This document shows, piece by piece, positions 27,401-37,025 of a stretch of DNA of 56,848 nt; the stretch's first letter is position 1; each line of letters starts with the position of its first letter. The translations under genes and the position numbers were made by a program. The notes below the pieces were generated by a model, which saw only the letters and a program-made list of their open reading frames with translations, ran no database searches and had not been told where the DNA came from. The DNA is from Bacteroidales bacterium (GTDB lineage Bacteria; Bacteroidota; Bacteroidia; Bacteroidales; F082), in NCBI GenBank assembly GCA_017561025.1, contig JAFZDU010000024.1, positions 1-56,848 of the forward strand. The letters run 5' to 3'.

Positions 27401-27714
27401 CTCTATGGGATATGGTATTTGAATTGGATAAAGATTGGATGTCTATTCCTCGTGGAGTATGGTGTGAATTTGCAACTGATGATGAAAAGAAAAAACTAGT
27501 GTGTGATTTATTTAAAAATAGACCAAATACGGATTCGGAAGTTTTTGATAGATTTGTTGATAATTATTGGAGTTTGGAATGGAATCCTAAAAAAGGAAGA
27601 AGTAACAATGCATATAAATTTCTAAAAACTATATTGGATAGTGGTGATTTCTATAACCTTCCAGATATGGATAAAGACTTCAATGAAGAACTTGATAGAT
27701 TATTGAATAATTAA
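24445..27714 (+). CDS. druH: DruH-like protein of a type III Druantia defence system
   Basis: The product has 1089 residues and no catalytic motif that I recognise. It has a short helical N-terminus, charged central regions and beta-rich stretches, and the C-terminus contains WNALWDMVFELDKDWMSIPRGVWCEF. The call rests on context and size: type III Druantia consists of a large uncharacterised DruH of about this length directly upstream of the giant helicase DruE, and the gene here ends 23 bases before such a helicase. The protein probably works with DruE against phage. It is markedly AT-rich relative to flanking core genes, consistent with transfer. It could be another helicase-linked partner if DruE were misassigned. 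Confidence 0.65.
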   Translation: MAEKNIKSGLLAAVALLAEQGNSATLEKFAVAVVAETIFFNDWSSIDKGAEISAFTDGEIRLKNIVKFIRSKCEDQRQYRTLKEYNRESLYLLIENEWGEFGYEQCLIPLKWAYEYDKQNGLVNFDGFVEKKRSEEKNGKEYKIDVPSCGDRGYSVVNDGNVVAVEQMVQQINNISTTTKAGEVKVKLDSIYKKLVEKRGGDNCINNFEYIWQWKITTKEYDEIKKLLESDDCKSCISSIYKNNVNYCFIIVAYVAERYKREWNGNDRNDNALELIGLGDNNKSKEIAEKYFGKNNPKVYRHSSSSTNEWLDSLRMEGGLPINYINKASEGDRTQNNLVRFTEYLYEDAKKSIGILTEKTNETTRHSYEKGYSLKKYIDTLLEGGLESVCCVDLDSDMFNKFKELLENGRDNARRNSKKFAYKYRIWKWDSQKEFLLHQSIVLKQDSAFGETQELISRERIKQWDSKLEENDVFWLEIGGVRYEFHPWKKEFYRSVNGFTEFPLPTTKFPNCNLVLDPIYFVNQKGEKKKIDSIVEDNKSYIKFTSDNSYDWVTGKSGELSAVLLRRRAKIELEHSEEICNVGNSLRWVEFSDRIKIGGKYVYSGKFDVHPKDEAIHPIAKYKYIRSISYRKDDEDSFIYLLNSSKIKSENFVLVREDEKETKIESGKVKYWDKETSQWKECDENLSGLVELDIDGQRINAYVLPDNAEITRNTGEEKIIFKNIDIGVVDGYEITTHDNTWQINDNYAEGNQYRDSIIVDVKVADNEYISFDIVRPLRRSDKKFNGRIMSSDQNVPKNLQSQYTLRIFDENGVRYIEDREAECLYSNNKIRYNNQQEFYYIAEGANPTIEDNLEFVFILNEGYREIDLTISEKTITESGKDKKYICLENVPTEKGVIIQTLRNKMPEMTYYEPLWCGGSNKFVFAQENSHNKTSLDRLKLSVKHKLYFKELMYCGVNEERYEITPKLLVDFFEDYCKNHNEYDWNALWDMVFELDKDWMSIPRGVWCEFATDDEKKKLVCDLFKNRPNTDSEVFDRFVDNYWSLEWNPKKGRSNNAYKFLKTILDSGDFYNLPDMDKDFNEELDRLLNN

Positions 27715-27737
27715 TAAAAGAATAAAAAATATATAAT

Positions 27738-30700
27738 ATGGCAAAACAAGAAATGAGTTTTAAGAAGCTATACGTTGATAGCAAATCTAAAATTGCAGAA
27801 ACAGTCATCAATATGTGGAAGGAAAACTCTCCAAAGATGGTTGAACGATATGATGAACAGCTTAAAAATATTATCATAAAATGTATAAGTGACAATATTG
27901 TTGTGGAAAATATGGCTCATTGGGAACCAGCGGCAAATGACTTGGATTGGCGGTATGTCGTCAATGAAAAAATTTGGCGAAAGAGAGATAATGATAATAA
28001 TATTGTAGAAAATAAATTTACACCATATAAACACCAGTATGAAAGTTGGAAGACGTTATTGGATGATAATAAATCCATAGTTGTTACATCAGGAACTGGT
28101 TCTGGTAAGACAGAGTGTTTCATGGTGCCGCTTGTGCATGATTTGACAAAAAATCAAGATTGCAATGATAATCGAAAAAGAGCAGTGGAAGCCTTGTTTC
28201 TTTATCCGCTGAATGCGTTGATGGAAGACCAGAAACAGCGTATGGATAATTATATCACCTTTAGTGAAAGAGATTTGAAGTTTGCCGTGTATAATGGTAA
28301 TACGCCAGAAAATGAGAATAGTCCTAAATTCGATTATGAGAGGGATGATAATGGTAATATAATTAAACCCTATCAAAACGAGATATTGACTCGTGACGAG
28401 ATTCGTAGAGAAAGACCAAATATTCTCTTCACTAATCCGTCAATGTTGGAATATATGCTTCTCCGTAAGGTTGATAGTGATTTGTTTACTAAAGAACTGA
28501 AATGGATTGTCATTGATGAGACTCACACATATAAAGGTTCGGCAGGTGCTGAATTGGCAATGTTGATTAGACGAGTTTTGAAAGCTTGTGGGAAAGATGC
28601 AAATGATATAAAATTCGCTACATCATCAGCTACCATAGGAAGTGGGGATAAAGAAGCGAAATCTAAATTAAAGGAATTTATTTCTAATATCACTGGACAA
28701 GAACTTGATAAGATAGAAGTGATAGAAGGCCGTCGCACAGAACCAAAGGTTGACGATGGACGTATAAAGAACTCTTTGAAAGAAAACGACTTTGTCTTAC
28801 TTAAAGATTTGATTTCAGAAGGAACGATAGAAGAAAAATTGGCTAAACTGGATGAATTGGCAGATGCAGGTCTTCGTATTCGTTTACATTATTATTTGCA
28901 GACGCTTAACATGGGCCTTTTTGTTGACCCTCGTAAAGTTGAAGATGGAAAATTTGTCCTAAGCAATACTATACCATTAGAAGATGGTAAACTTGATAAA
29001 CATTATTTGGATGCTTATTATTGCAAGGAATGTGGTGCAGTGCTTGGTTATGGTGAAATGGATAACGACCATAAGTTCTCTCGTAAAATACAGGAAGAAG
29101 TGGCTTCACTTGAAGATTATGCGGAAGAAGATGATAACAACAATGACGGCAGTGATAACGCGAATGTTTCATCTAAATTGTTGCCTGAATTTTATGTTGG
29201 CATAAATGACAATAATGAAAAAAATCCAAATGACGGACTTTGGAAGTTGGAAGAGGAAGAAGATAAGTTTGTAAATAATGATTCATCAGGAATTTTCAAG
29301 CTTAAACATGTTGATTTGAATAATAAGAACGAATTGATACATTATTGTCCATGCTGTGGAGTTCATGGAACAGGGAGATTAAAGCCAATGCGTTCGTTTC
29401 ATATGTCGGCAGATTATATTAGCAGACTTATAGCACCGATTTTGCTTGAACAGACATCTCCAGCTAATGTAAATGCAGAAACGCTTCCATGTCAAGGCCG
29501 TAAGTATATTGCTTTCGCTGATAGCCGTCAGTCTGCAGCAGGTCCTACTTTAAAACAAAACCTTGAAACAGAAGAGGTATGGGTGACAGGAGTGTTGTAT
29601 AACTGGTTGAGAAAATGTGCTGAGATAACTGATGATGAGAGAGAGAAATTGTCGGATGAACAACGCAATCTTAATTTAAAAAGAAAGAATCAGCGAACAG
29701 ATGATGAACAGAGAAGAATAGAGGAAATACAGTTGATATTAGACAATGTTGGTTACCTCACTTGGTGTGAAGCCTTGGGTGTTCTGCGTGATGACAAAAG
29801 AAACTTTGAGAGGATGTTCCTTGCTTTTGCTAAGCAAGATGATAGGAATGATGAAAAATCAAAGAATGAGTATGCGTTGTCGGCTCTGTACAGAGTGATG
29901 GCACGTAATGGTGCTAATGGTAAGAACAGTCCGGAAAACTGGGGATTGATATGTACGCATTATCCTGCTTTAGACAATTTGAAGAATAGAACACTTCCAT
30001 TGACTATTGAAAAATTTAACAGTCTTATCTCCGATGATAATCTGAAAATAACCCCTAAAGATTGGTATGACTATGTGAAGATTTTCATTGATTATGATAT
30101 TCGTCGTCATGAAAGGTTTTTCTTCCAATATGATGGAAATGCTAATAATTGGAATGAGATAGACTATGGCGTCACTCGTCAATATAGAACAGAAACTAGT
30201 AATAGGCGTCCTATTGACGGTGAAGAAAGTAGAATGCAAGTCGGTGATAACAGATATACCAAACTTCTTCTTAAATTATTAGGTAAGGAAAAATGTGCAG
30301 ATCTGAATGTTGGTGAAAAAGAAATTGTTTCGGGAGTTATAGAACAATTGAAGAAAGACCTTGAAGCATATGAAATAAAGGAAGTGGGTCAAGAGTTAAA
30401 TTGGAGGTATGACGAAGATAGAAAGAAATGGGTGGTGAACAATAGGAATAATTGGGTGCCTTCTAAAAATAATGCTCATTATATGAATCTTTCTCATATT
30501 GCATTCAAACTTTATGATGAAAAAGTATGGTTCGATAACAATCTGCGCATTCCAGTAAGTACAACATTCAAAGGTTATTCTCCTGAACGCAGAGATAATC
30601 AGAAGTATGATGTTAAATGTGAAAAAATAGATTGGAAACCATATAACAAGAATGAGGAAAGTAAAACTTGGTTTAAAGAAAATAGAAAACCAATCTTGCA

Positions 30701-33700
30701 TAAATGGACAAGTAAGTTAGAGCAAATTCTTGATTACTCAGATAATAACAATACTTTATATGTACAAGCTGAGCATACTGCACAGGTGGCAAGAAGCATA
30801 ATTAAAGAAAAGACAGATGAGTTCAAGAAAGGCGAGATTAATATCATGGCATGTTCTACAACCATGGAAATGGGTGTTGACCTTGGTGACTTGGAATTGG
30901 TGCTTATGAATAATGTGCCACCGCATCCAGCTAACTATAAACAGCGTGCTGGTCGTGCTGGTCGTGGTGACCAGAACAAGAGCGCATCAGTGACAATCTG
31001 CGGATGTGATGCTTCTGGCAATGCGTTGATGCATGATCCGCTTAAAAATCTTATATGTGCTCCTATAGAACCTCCAAAAGTTGATCTAACAAGCCCTCAG
31101 CTTATTCAGCGACATATTAATAGTTATCTGCTTCGTAAATATTTTAATGAGAATGGAATTAGATTTAATCCAGGTATGGATGCTGAAAATGATAATGGGT
31201 ATAAATTGTTTAAGTTCTTTACAGAAGGATATGAAGATATTGCATGGGATTCAACATATGAAACACGTATTGTTAAAAAAGACATTAGTACTATAATATT
31301 ACCCATTAATTATGAATCAATTATAAAAAGCCAACCAAATTCTGCATATAATGAATTTATATCTAAATTAGATGGATATGCTACAGATCCATCTGTTATT
31401 GCAGATGTTGAATCATTGGTGAAAGATACTTTCAAAGTTGAGGCTGATGCAGTGGCGTTAATACTAAATACAAAATATACAATTGAAAAAATCGCTAAGG
31501 ATTTGGATGAGGAACTGAAGTCTATCCAAAACCTATGGGAATCCGCAGGAATCGATACATCTTCCCCAAATGATCCAAAGACAAATCCATGGAAACGATT
31601 GAATTATAGTTTTACATCTATTCTTAGCAAGAATTTGTTGTCGTACCTTTCCACTCATCAGTTTACACCGAATGCCAATATGCCTGTTGGCATCGTTGAG
31701 ATGGTTATAGACGACAATGAACGTCATTCAACGGAGAATCCTTCTAGAGATATGAGAACGGCTCTTTCAGAGTACGCTCCTGGTAAAATGGTGTTTATAA
31801 ATGGCGTCACTTATCTTATGGGAGGTGTGAAATGGAATTATTCGCAAAAAAATCAGAAACTGAGAATATGTTCTAATGGGCACACATGGTTGGGAGAAAC
31901 GGAAAATTGTCCTAAATGCAAAAAATCAGCAATAGATATTGATGGTTTTGGTGAATATATGGATGTAATGATCCCAACTGGTTTCTATCCTTACAAAGAT
32001 ACTTCTCGCATTACCCAGAAGGATGCGATAAGTTTGGTGTTGGATACTGCGCTTATTGGTGTGGGCAATTGGAAAAGCAATCCGGATGACCAACGTTTGT
32101 ATATGATTCGTACAAATGAAGATAATACAAATTCGCAGATACTCTATTATAACAAGGGTTTGGGTCGAGGATATTATGTATGTAAAGAATGTGGATATGC
32201 AGTTCCAGTGCATCAAAATGCAAGTGGTAATGAAGATATACAAAAAAAACTATATCCTATAGAGAAAGGTAAAGAAAAATACCATAACTATCGTGGCAGG
32301 AAATGTAAATGTGATGATAGTGATACTGTACTTAAAAATGTTGTGTTTGGTGGTGCTATGCAAACAGACTATTGCGAGATAGCTTTGTTTGATAATGCTA
32401 CTCAACGTATGCAATATTCGGAAACTAATAATCATGTGGCATATACATTGGGTTTGATATTGTGTAGAGAGTTTGCAAAAAGAAAGAACTGTGATGGTAG
32501 CGAATTTGATTTCATTGTACGTAGACAAGATGGAAATTTGTCAATCTGCATATTCGACACAGCGAAAGGTGGAGTAGGTTATTCCAAGTCAATAAACGGA
32601 CATGTTATCGACGAGTTGTTTGATAGAATTCGTGAAATGTTGAAAGATTGTACTTCAGCAGACAAGATACTTGATCGTACGACAATGAGAAAATATGCTG
32701 ACTTTATTAATGTTAAGGCAACATATGAATGGTTGGATAGTGAATATAAATTCCGTAAAAATGTTCCTAAAGAAATAAAGAACCAACTGCCGAATGCAAG
32801 AGTTTCATGCTACAGCGAAGTTGAATATGCTATAAAGAATATTCAAGCAGGAGAGCAATGTGCATTATTCTTTAATGGAAAGGAAATTAACAAATGGAAC
32901 TACAATGAGCGTGATGTGAATTGGTTAAGTAATAGAAGTTATTTGAATAATAATTGTCCACAACAAAAAACATTTGCGGTGTATAATATGCCAGTTATGA
33001 TTGCTTCTTCTGATGAAGAGAAAATGGGAAGATCAATCAGAACCGGTGAATGGAAAAAAATAGATAATCCATTGGGTAATTTGTTCCCACTCGCACAGAT
33101 AGGTAGTACATTGTATTTTACTGATAAAAAAGAATATTCAGCATTGAATGGGGTTTGGGCATCGGGATATGTATATTCTGTAGACTATGAACCCATTGAT
33201 TTTAATGATTTGAATGTTGTTAAGGTTGGCGATGATCATTATACGTTTCAAGAAGATAGAAATCAACGCAAATCTGATAGTTTGTTTGATGAATTATATG
33301 AAAATTCAAATAGACTGCGAGATTTTATTACAGCATGTAATGGACATAAACTTTCATTTACTTATCATGAAGAGTATTTGCGAACACATCTTGGCATGAC
33401 AATCACTTTGCAATTCATACGAGAATTTGCAAAAAAGGCGGAATCTCAAATTGAATTGATTAAGATTGTTGGCGAAGAATATGATGATTCAAGATTATAT
33501 AATGATTGGAATTATGATGTGTATGAACGACCTAATAAGTTGTATATAAATTGTTTGAATCACGATAAAAGAGACGATTATGTTATAGGTGTGTTCTTGG
33601 AACCAATGTTGAATAATGAAGAATTTGAAGAATATGAAGTTGAATCTGTACAAGAAGGAAGATTGCCTCATTGGAGAGCTCTTATTGTTAAAGATGAAAC

Positions 33701-33884
33701 AACAGGTGCTGTTATAAATATTCTTCCTAACGGAGGTTTTGCCAATGGATGGGAATTTGATAATAGAGAATTTAAGCAAGGTGGATGGTTCCCTTCAAAT
33801 TGTGACATTGATACAGCTATACCAATTAAGATTAGTGATTCAAATGGATTGCTGTATGATATTAAAGTTGGAGAATTGAAATAA
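27738..33884 (+). CDS. druE: DruE-like giant DEAD/DEAH helicase with DUF1998 domain
   Basis: The product has 2048 residues. A superfamily 2 helicase core starts with FTPYKHQYESW and Walker A TSGTGSGKTE (about 116-125), then LYPLNALMEDQ, DETH (about 258), SSATIG, and motifs V-VI (CSTTMEMGVDLGDL and QRAGRAGRG near 1069). Large insertions separate the halves. Zinc-type Cys pairs occur at CKECG (near 428), CPCC (near 536), CSNGHTW...CPKC (near 1377) and CKECG (near 1481). A DUF1998-type segment (CIFDTAKGGVGYS, near 1600) follows. This size and order are those of DruE, the hallmark of Druantia. It should act on nucleic acid in the cytoplasm. Other DUF1998 helicases (DISARM, MrfA) are shorter. Confidence 0.82.
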   Translation: MAKQEMSFKKLYVDSKSKIAETVINMWKENSPKMVERYDEQLKNIIIKCISDNIVVENMAHWEPAANDLDWRYVVNEKIWRKRDNDNNIVENKFTPYKHQYESWKTLLDDNKSIVVTSGTGSGKTECFMVPLVHDLTKNQDCNDNRKRAVEALFLYPLNALMEDQKQRMDNYITFSERDLKFAVYNGNTPENENSPKFDYERDDNGNIIKPYQNEILTRDEIRRERPNILFTNPSMLEYMLLRKVDSDLFTKELKWIVIDETHTYKGSAGAELAMLIRRVLKACGKDANDIKFATSSATIGSGDKEAKSKLKEFISNITGQELDKIEVIEGRRTEPKVDDGRIKNSLKENDFVLLKDLISEGTIEEKLAKLDELADAGLRIRLHYYLQTLNMGLFVDPRKVEDGKFVLSNTIPLEDGKLDKHYLDAYYCKECGAVLGYGEMDNDHKFSRKIQEEVASLEDYAEEDDNNNDGSDNANVSSKLLPEFYVGINDNNEKNPNDGLWKLEEEEDKFVNNDSSGIFKLKHVDLNNKNELIHYCPCCGVHGTGRLKPMRSFHMSADYISRLIAPILLEQTSPANVNAETLPCQGRKYIAFADSRQSAAGPTLKQNLETEEVWVTGVLYNWLRKCAEITDDEREKLSDEQRNLNLKRKNQRTDDEQRRIEEIQLILDNVGYLTWCEALGVLRDDKRNFERMFLAFAKQDDRNDEKSKNEYALSALYRVMARNGANGKNSPENWGLICTHYPALDNLKNRTLPLTIEKFNSLISDDNLKITPKDWYDYVKIFIDYDIRRHERFFFQYDGNANNWNEIDYGVTRQYRTETSNRRPIDGEESRMQVGDNRYTKLLLKLLGKEKCADLNVGEKEIVSGVIEQLKKDLEAYEIKEVGQELNWRYDEDRKKWVVNNRNNWVPSKNNAHYMNLSHIAFKLYDEKVWFDNNLRIPVSTTFKGYSPERRDNQKYDVKCEKIDWKPYNKNEESKTWFKENRKPILHKWTSKLEQILDYSDNNNTLYVQAEHTAQVARSIIKEKTDEFKKGEINIMACSTTMEMGVDLGDLELVLMNNVPPHPANYKQRAGRAGRGDQNKSASVTICGCDASGNALMHDPLKNLICAPIEPPKVDLTSPQLIQRHINSYLLRKYFNENGIRFNPGMDAENDNGYKLFKFFTEGYEDIAWDSTYETRIVKKDISTIILPINYESIIKSQPNSAYNEFISKLDGYATDPSVIADVESLVKDTFKVEADAVALILNTKYTIEKIAKDLDEELKSIQNLWESAGIDTSSPNDPKTNPWKRLNYSFTSILSKNLLSYLSTHQFTPNANMPVGIVEMVIDDNERHSTENPSRDMRTALSEYAPGKMVFINGVTYLMGGVKWNYSQKNQKLRICSNGHTWLGETENCPKCKKSAIDIDGFGEYMDVMIPTGFYPYKDTSRITQKDAISLVLDTALIGVGNWKSNPDDQRLYMIRTNEDNTNSQILYYNKGLGRGYYVCKECGYAVPVHQNASGNEDIQKKLYPIEKGKEKYHNYRGRKCKCDDSDTVLKNVVFGGAMQTDYCEIALFDNATQRMQYSETNNHVAYTLGLILCREFAKRKNCDGSEFDFIVRRQDGNLSICIFDTAKGGVGYSKSINGHVIDELFDRIREMLKDCTSADKILDRTTMRKYADFINVKATYEWLDSEYKFRKNVPKEIKNQLPNARVSCYSEVEYAIKNIQAGEQCALFFNGKEINKWNYNERDVNWLSNRSYLNNNCPQQKTFAVYNMPVMIASSDEEKMGRSIRTGEWKKIDNPLGNLFPLAQIGSTLYFTDKKEYSALNGVWASGYVYSVDYEPIDFNDLNVVKVGDDHYTFQEDRNQRKSDSLFDELYENSNRLRDFITACNGHKLSFTYHEEYLRTHLGMTITLQFIREFAKKAESQIELIKIVGEEYDDSRLYNDWNYDVYERPNKLYINCLNHDKRDDYVIGVFLEPMLNNEEFEEYEVESVQEGRLPHWRALIVKDETTGAVINILPNGGFANGWEFDNREFKQGGWFPSNCDIDTAIPIKISDSNGLLYDIKVGELK

Positions 33885-33891
33885 TAATCAT

Positions 33892-33927
33892 AAAACTGCC
33901 TGAAAGAATCGGGCAGTTTTTTATTTT
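33892..33927 (+). terminator. Terminator after druE
   Basis: A stem AAAACTGCC/GGGCAGTTTT (33892-33900 and 33911-33920) is followed by a T-rich tail. Confidence 0.85.
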
Positions 33928-33930
33928 TAG

Positions 33931-33958
33931 TGTAACGTTTTTATACAATGATAGTATA
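33931..33958 (+). promoter_or_regulatory. ECF-type promoter of the GIY-YIG gene
   Basis: TGTAACG (one mismatch), 16 bases, GTATA; about 90 bases before the ATG at 34047. Confidence 0.7.
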
Positions 33959-34046
33959 TAAAAGTAAAGATTTTATGATGTTGGTTTATAATCCTAAAGC
34001 ATAATAAATGGGAAATTTTACGATAGAATTGTATAAAATTTAAGAT

Positions 34047-34730
34047 ATGAAGAAAAAGATAAAAGGAATTTATCTCATTGAACGTATTGAAATGCAACAA
34101 GGAGAAACTCGAAAGTACTATGTGGGTCAATCGGTAGATATATTTGCTAGATTGAATCAACATTGTTCAGAAAATAATAATGGAATAGATGAAGCTATAA
34201 GTTCATTCGGTTTTGAAAAATTTTCTTTTAGAATACTTGAAAAGGTCAAGTATGTAAAAGAATTGAATGATTGTGAGTTGAAATGGATAAACTATTATAG
34301 AAATCAGTATGGAGATAGTCAAATGTATAACATATCTCAGACTACAAATCCGTGCAAGCAATTTGATATATCTGTTAAGAATGAAATAAAAAGTCTTTTT
34401 GTTGAAGATATTGGTAGAAGTATTTATGCAATTGCTGAGTTTTATGATATATCGTACAAAGATGTAATAAAAATACGTAAGCCATTGCTATCTAAACAAG
34501 GATTGAAGTGGATAAGTGGTAAAATTATTAATAAAAATTCGGGCATAGAACCTGATAATTGGAGAGGAGGTCGAATAACAAAGAAGACTGCAAATAAAAT
34601 AGATTCTATACTGCTTGATTCAAATAATTCGGTAAAAGACATTGACTTTGTTTCTAGTTCAGATTTGGATGTATACCTTAAATCAAAAGGTAAATATGAT
34701 TATGCACTTCCAATAGAAGTTGGTAATTAA
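34047..34730 (+). CDS. GIY-YIG nuclease-domain protein
   Basis: The product has 227 residues. The N-terminal 95 residues fit a GIY-YIG domain: KGIYLIER, YYVGQSVDIFARLNQH (YVG variant of YIG plus the conserved Arg and His), FSFRILEKV, and ELKWINYYRNQYG (catalytic Glu). The C-terminal half looks like a helix-turn-helix DNA-binding region (SIYAIAEFYDISYKDVIKIRK), as in homing or mobile-element GIY-YIG enzymes. It follows Druantia but has its own TGTAACA-type promoter after the druE terminator. It may be an accessory nuclease or a selfish endonuclease; sequence alone does not decide. Confidence 0.8.
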   Translation: MKKKIKGIYLIERIEMQQGETRKYYVGQSVDIFARLNQHCSENNNGIDEAISSFGFEKFSFRILEKVKYVKELNDCELKWINYYRNQYGDSQMYNISQTTNPCKQFDISVKNEIKSLFVEDIGRSIYAIAEFYDISYKDVIKIRKPLLSKQGLKWISGKIINKNSGIEPDNWRGGRITKKTANKIDSILLDSNNSVKDIDFVSSSDLDVYLKSKGKYDYALPIEVGN

Positions 34731-34866
34731 ATATTAAAAAAATGAAATCAAAAATGCAAATATCAATTTTGCGGAACAAAAGAAACAATTATCCCTATGT
34801 CATAATACGAAATCAAATTTAACAAACGGAATAGATAGTCCGAACTTGCGTGCAGTGTAAAACAAA

Positions 34867-34907
34867 ATAGGCATTTCTCATTGAGATTCTCTTTGAGAAA
34901 TGCCTAT
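34867..34907. terminator. Bidirectional terminator-like hairpin
   Basis: A perfect 14-bp stem (ATAGGCATTTCTCA/TGAGAAATGCCTAT) with a 13-base loop lies between two converging genes. There is no long T run, so termination is likely but not certain. Confidence 0.65.
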
Positions 34908-34930
34908 CATAATTGAGTATAAACTTCCGC

Positions 34931-35515
34931 CTATTCCATCATAATAATGTAATTTACTTCATTATCATCTCGGCAGGCATTGATGTCCAGACCAACTCGA
35001 TCGGCGATAAACTCGTGATCGTGTTCGCGCACCCAACCGTAGTATTTGTCATTGATATATTCGTTATAGGTTTCTTTCAGATCGTCTTCGTTATAGCAGT
35101 ATTCTGCATCAAAGTCAGATAGAAAGTCGTTTTCGTCAAGGTCTTCTTCATCTTCTAACAGTTTTACAAGCTCTTCAAACGAAACTGGAGGGTATTCTCC
35201 GTTTTCAATGTCTTTTTGCATAGAATCGTAAAGACTCTCATAAAGGAACTCGTTGTATGCCTCAAACAGCCAATATTCATCTACCATATTGTAGAAAGCC
35301 TTTTCAAGCTTTTCGTGAAGCGGCTCCAAAGATGTATCTCCATTTTCAATAAGCTCGACAACATCTTCAGTAGAAATCTCCTTTTCGCCGATTCCCTTAA
35401 GCGCATCTAATTCTTTTTCTGAAATCTCAACTTCTATGATTTTGTTGCTGCCATAGCTACATCCGCCGCATCCATAGCCATAGAATGCATCCAATTTTAC
35501 AGTGATTTTTGTCAT
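34931..35515 (-). CDS. Acidic hypothetical protein downstream of DUF2130 gene
   Basis: I do not recognise this 194-residue protein. It is strongly acidic throughout (for example LLEDEEDLDENDFLSDFDAEY) apart from a Gly/Cys/Tyr-rich start (FYGYGCGGCSYGSNK). The composition resembles DNA mimics or halves of tight acidic-basic pairs, which is only a suggestion. It starts 15 bases after the DUF2130 stop and, unlike nearly all genes here, has a full Shine-Dalgarno (GGAGGAA) six bases before the ATG. It therefore shares the DUF2130 transcript. Confidence 0.7.
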   Translation of the reverse strand: MTKITVKLDAFYGYGCGGCSYGSNKIIEVEISEKELDALKGIGEKEISTEDVVELIENGDTSLEPLHEKLEKAFYNMVDEYWLFEAYNEFLYESLYDSMQKDIENGEYPPVSFEELVKLLEDEEDLDENDFLSDFDAEYCYNEDDLKETYNEYINDKYYGWVREHDHEFIADRVGLDINACRDDNEVNYIIMME

Positions 35516-35530
35516 GATATTTCCTCCAAG

Positions 35531-36871
35531 TTAATCTTCTATGATACCATTCTCCGCAGCCATCCTTGCTTCCTCGAATTTTTGTTTCATGGTAGGGTTG
35601 CCGTGGGTTAGCTTTTTGATGGTGAGGTTCTCGGTGTCGTTGTTAGCTAGCCTTAGATAGTTCTCTGAACTTAGGAGGTCATCCTTCATCTTCTGGAGCG
35701 ACTTGATGGTCTTATCTATTTCGTCAATGGCTTTGTAGAACTTATCGCTGGCACGCTGATAATGGTCTCCGAATTTGGTCTTGAAGTCGTTCAGTTTCTT
35801 TTCGAAATTGGTGACATCAATGGATTGCTGCTTGGCGAGAATGAGCTCTCTCTGATATTCAACGCTCTTCTTCGAAGCCTGTGTCAGCAATGAGATTATA
35901 GGCATGAAGAATTGAGGACGCACGACATACATCTTCGGATATTTGTACGACACATCAACGATGCCATTGTTGTAGAAGTCGTTGTCTGGCTCAAGAAGGG
36001 AAACGAGGACGGCATATTCGCAGTTTTTATCACGTCTGTCCTTGTCTAGTTTGGCAAGGAAGTCGTCGTTCTTGTGCTTGGTGGCTGTCTCGTCCATCTC
36101 GTTCTTCATCTCAAACATGATAGAGATATATTCTATGCCGTCGGCATAGTCGCGGAATATGAAATCGCCTTTGCTGCCAAGGCTGGCGTCGTTGTCCTTG
36201 TCGAAATATGCGTTTGGAAACATACTGGTGCGTACGAGGTTGAATTCGTTGCTGCAATGAGCCTCAAGAGATTCTCCGATCATCTTGGTCGAAAGCTTTG
36301 CCTTCAAGTCCTTGTAATAATTAACCTGCTCTTGCTTTTGCTTGAGCTGGCGTTCGTAGTCCTCTTTGATGTTGGCTTCACGAATCGTAGCTTCTTTCTT
36401 GTTTACGTCAATCTGACTGCGCAACTCGATAAGAGAATTTTCCTTTGCCTGTATGATGTCCTTGGCTTTGTTCTGTTCTTCTAAAACGGCTACGCGGATT
36501 TTGTTTTCGTTTTGTTCTATTTCAGACTTAAGTCTTGCGATTTCTTCGTTCATTTTAGAACGCTCTGCGTCAAGTTCAAGCTGTTTGGTTTGGTTGAAGC
36601 TGTTTATTTTAGTCTGAAGCATAGCGATCTCGCTGTCTTTCTTTGATATTTCTATCTCTTTGGAATTCAGCTTGCCCTGAAACTCCTGGCTTAACTTCAA
36701 AGCCTCGGCTTCTTGTTTGGTCGCATTCTGTTTTTGAATTTCTTCAAGACGAGACTTTATCTCCGCCTCAAATTCTTGTGTCTTTACCTGACTTACAATA
36801 GAAGCATAATCAGCTTCATCTACTGAAAAAACACTACCGCATTGTGGACATTTTAACTCTTTCATACGCAT
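35531..36871 (-). CDS. DUF2130 protein, nuclease-like with coiled coil
   Basis: The product has 446 residues. A zinc-ribbon-like start (LKCPQCGSVFSVDEADY) is followed by a long coiled coil (about 30-190). The DUF2130 domain then shows SKGDFIFRD...ISIMFEMKNE, with Asp and ExK spaced as in PD-(D/E)XK nucleases, and TKHKNDDFLAKLDKDRRDKNCEYAVLVS. The C-terminus is again helical. The second ATG (36865, MKELKCPQCG) is an equally good start. The upstream TGTAACA-type promoter (36917-36944) places it in the island regulon. DUF2130 proteins are often linked to DNA metabolism or defence, but their substrate is unknown. Confidence 0.8.
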   Translation of the reverse strand: MRMKELKCPQCGSVFSVDEADYASIVSQVKTQEFEAEIKSRLEEIQKQNATKQEAEALKLSQEFQGKLNSKEIEISKKDSEIAMLQTKINSFNQTKQLELDAERSKMNEEIARLKSEIEQNENKIRVAVLEEQNKAKDIIQAKENSLIELRSQIDVNKKEATIREANIKEDYERQLKQKQEQVNYYKDLKAKLSTKMIGESLEAHCSNEFNLVRTSMFPNAYFDKDNDASLGSKGDFIFRDYADGIEYISIMFEMKNEMDETATKHKNDDFLAKLDKDRRDKNCEYAVLVSLLEPDNDFYNNGIVDVSYKYPKMYVVRPQFFMPIISLLTQASKKSVEYQRELILAKQQSIDVTNFEKKLNDFKTKFGDHYQRASDKFYKAIDEIDKTIKSLQKMKDDLLSSENYLRLANNDTENLTIKKLTHGNPTMKQKFEEARMAAENGIIED

Positions 36872-36916
36872 ATATTATTAAATGTTAAACTTGCAATTAT
36901 CTTGTCTTGTAATTAA

Positions 36917-36944
36917 AATACTTATGATGATAAAAAATGTTACA
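36917..36944 (-). promoter_or_regulatory. ECF-type promoter of the DUF2130 operon
   Basis: On the minus strand: TGTAACA (36944-36938), 16 bases, GTATT (one mismatch), about 46 bases before the start codon. Confidence 0.7.
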
Positions 36945-37025
36945 GTGAATTGTAAAATATTTTGATGTAATGGATTTTTAATAGTTGTCAAATGTAAAAA
37001 ATAACGGAATTATCCCTTTTTGACT

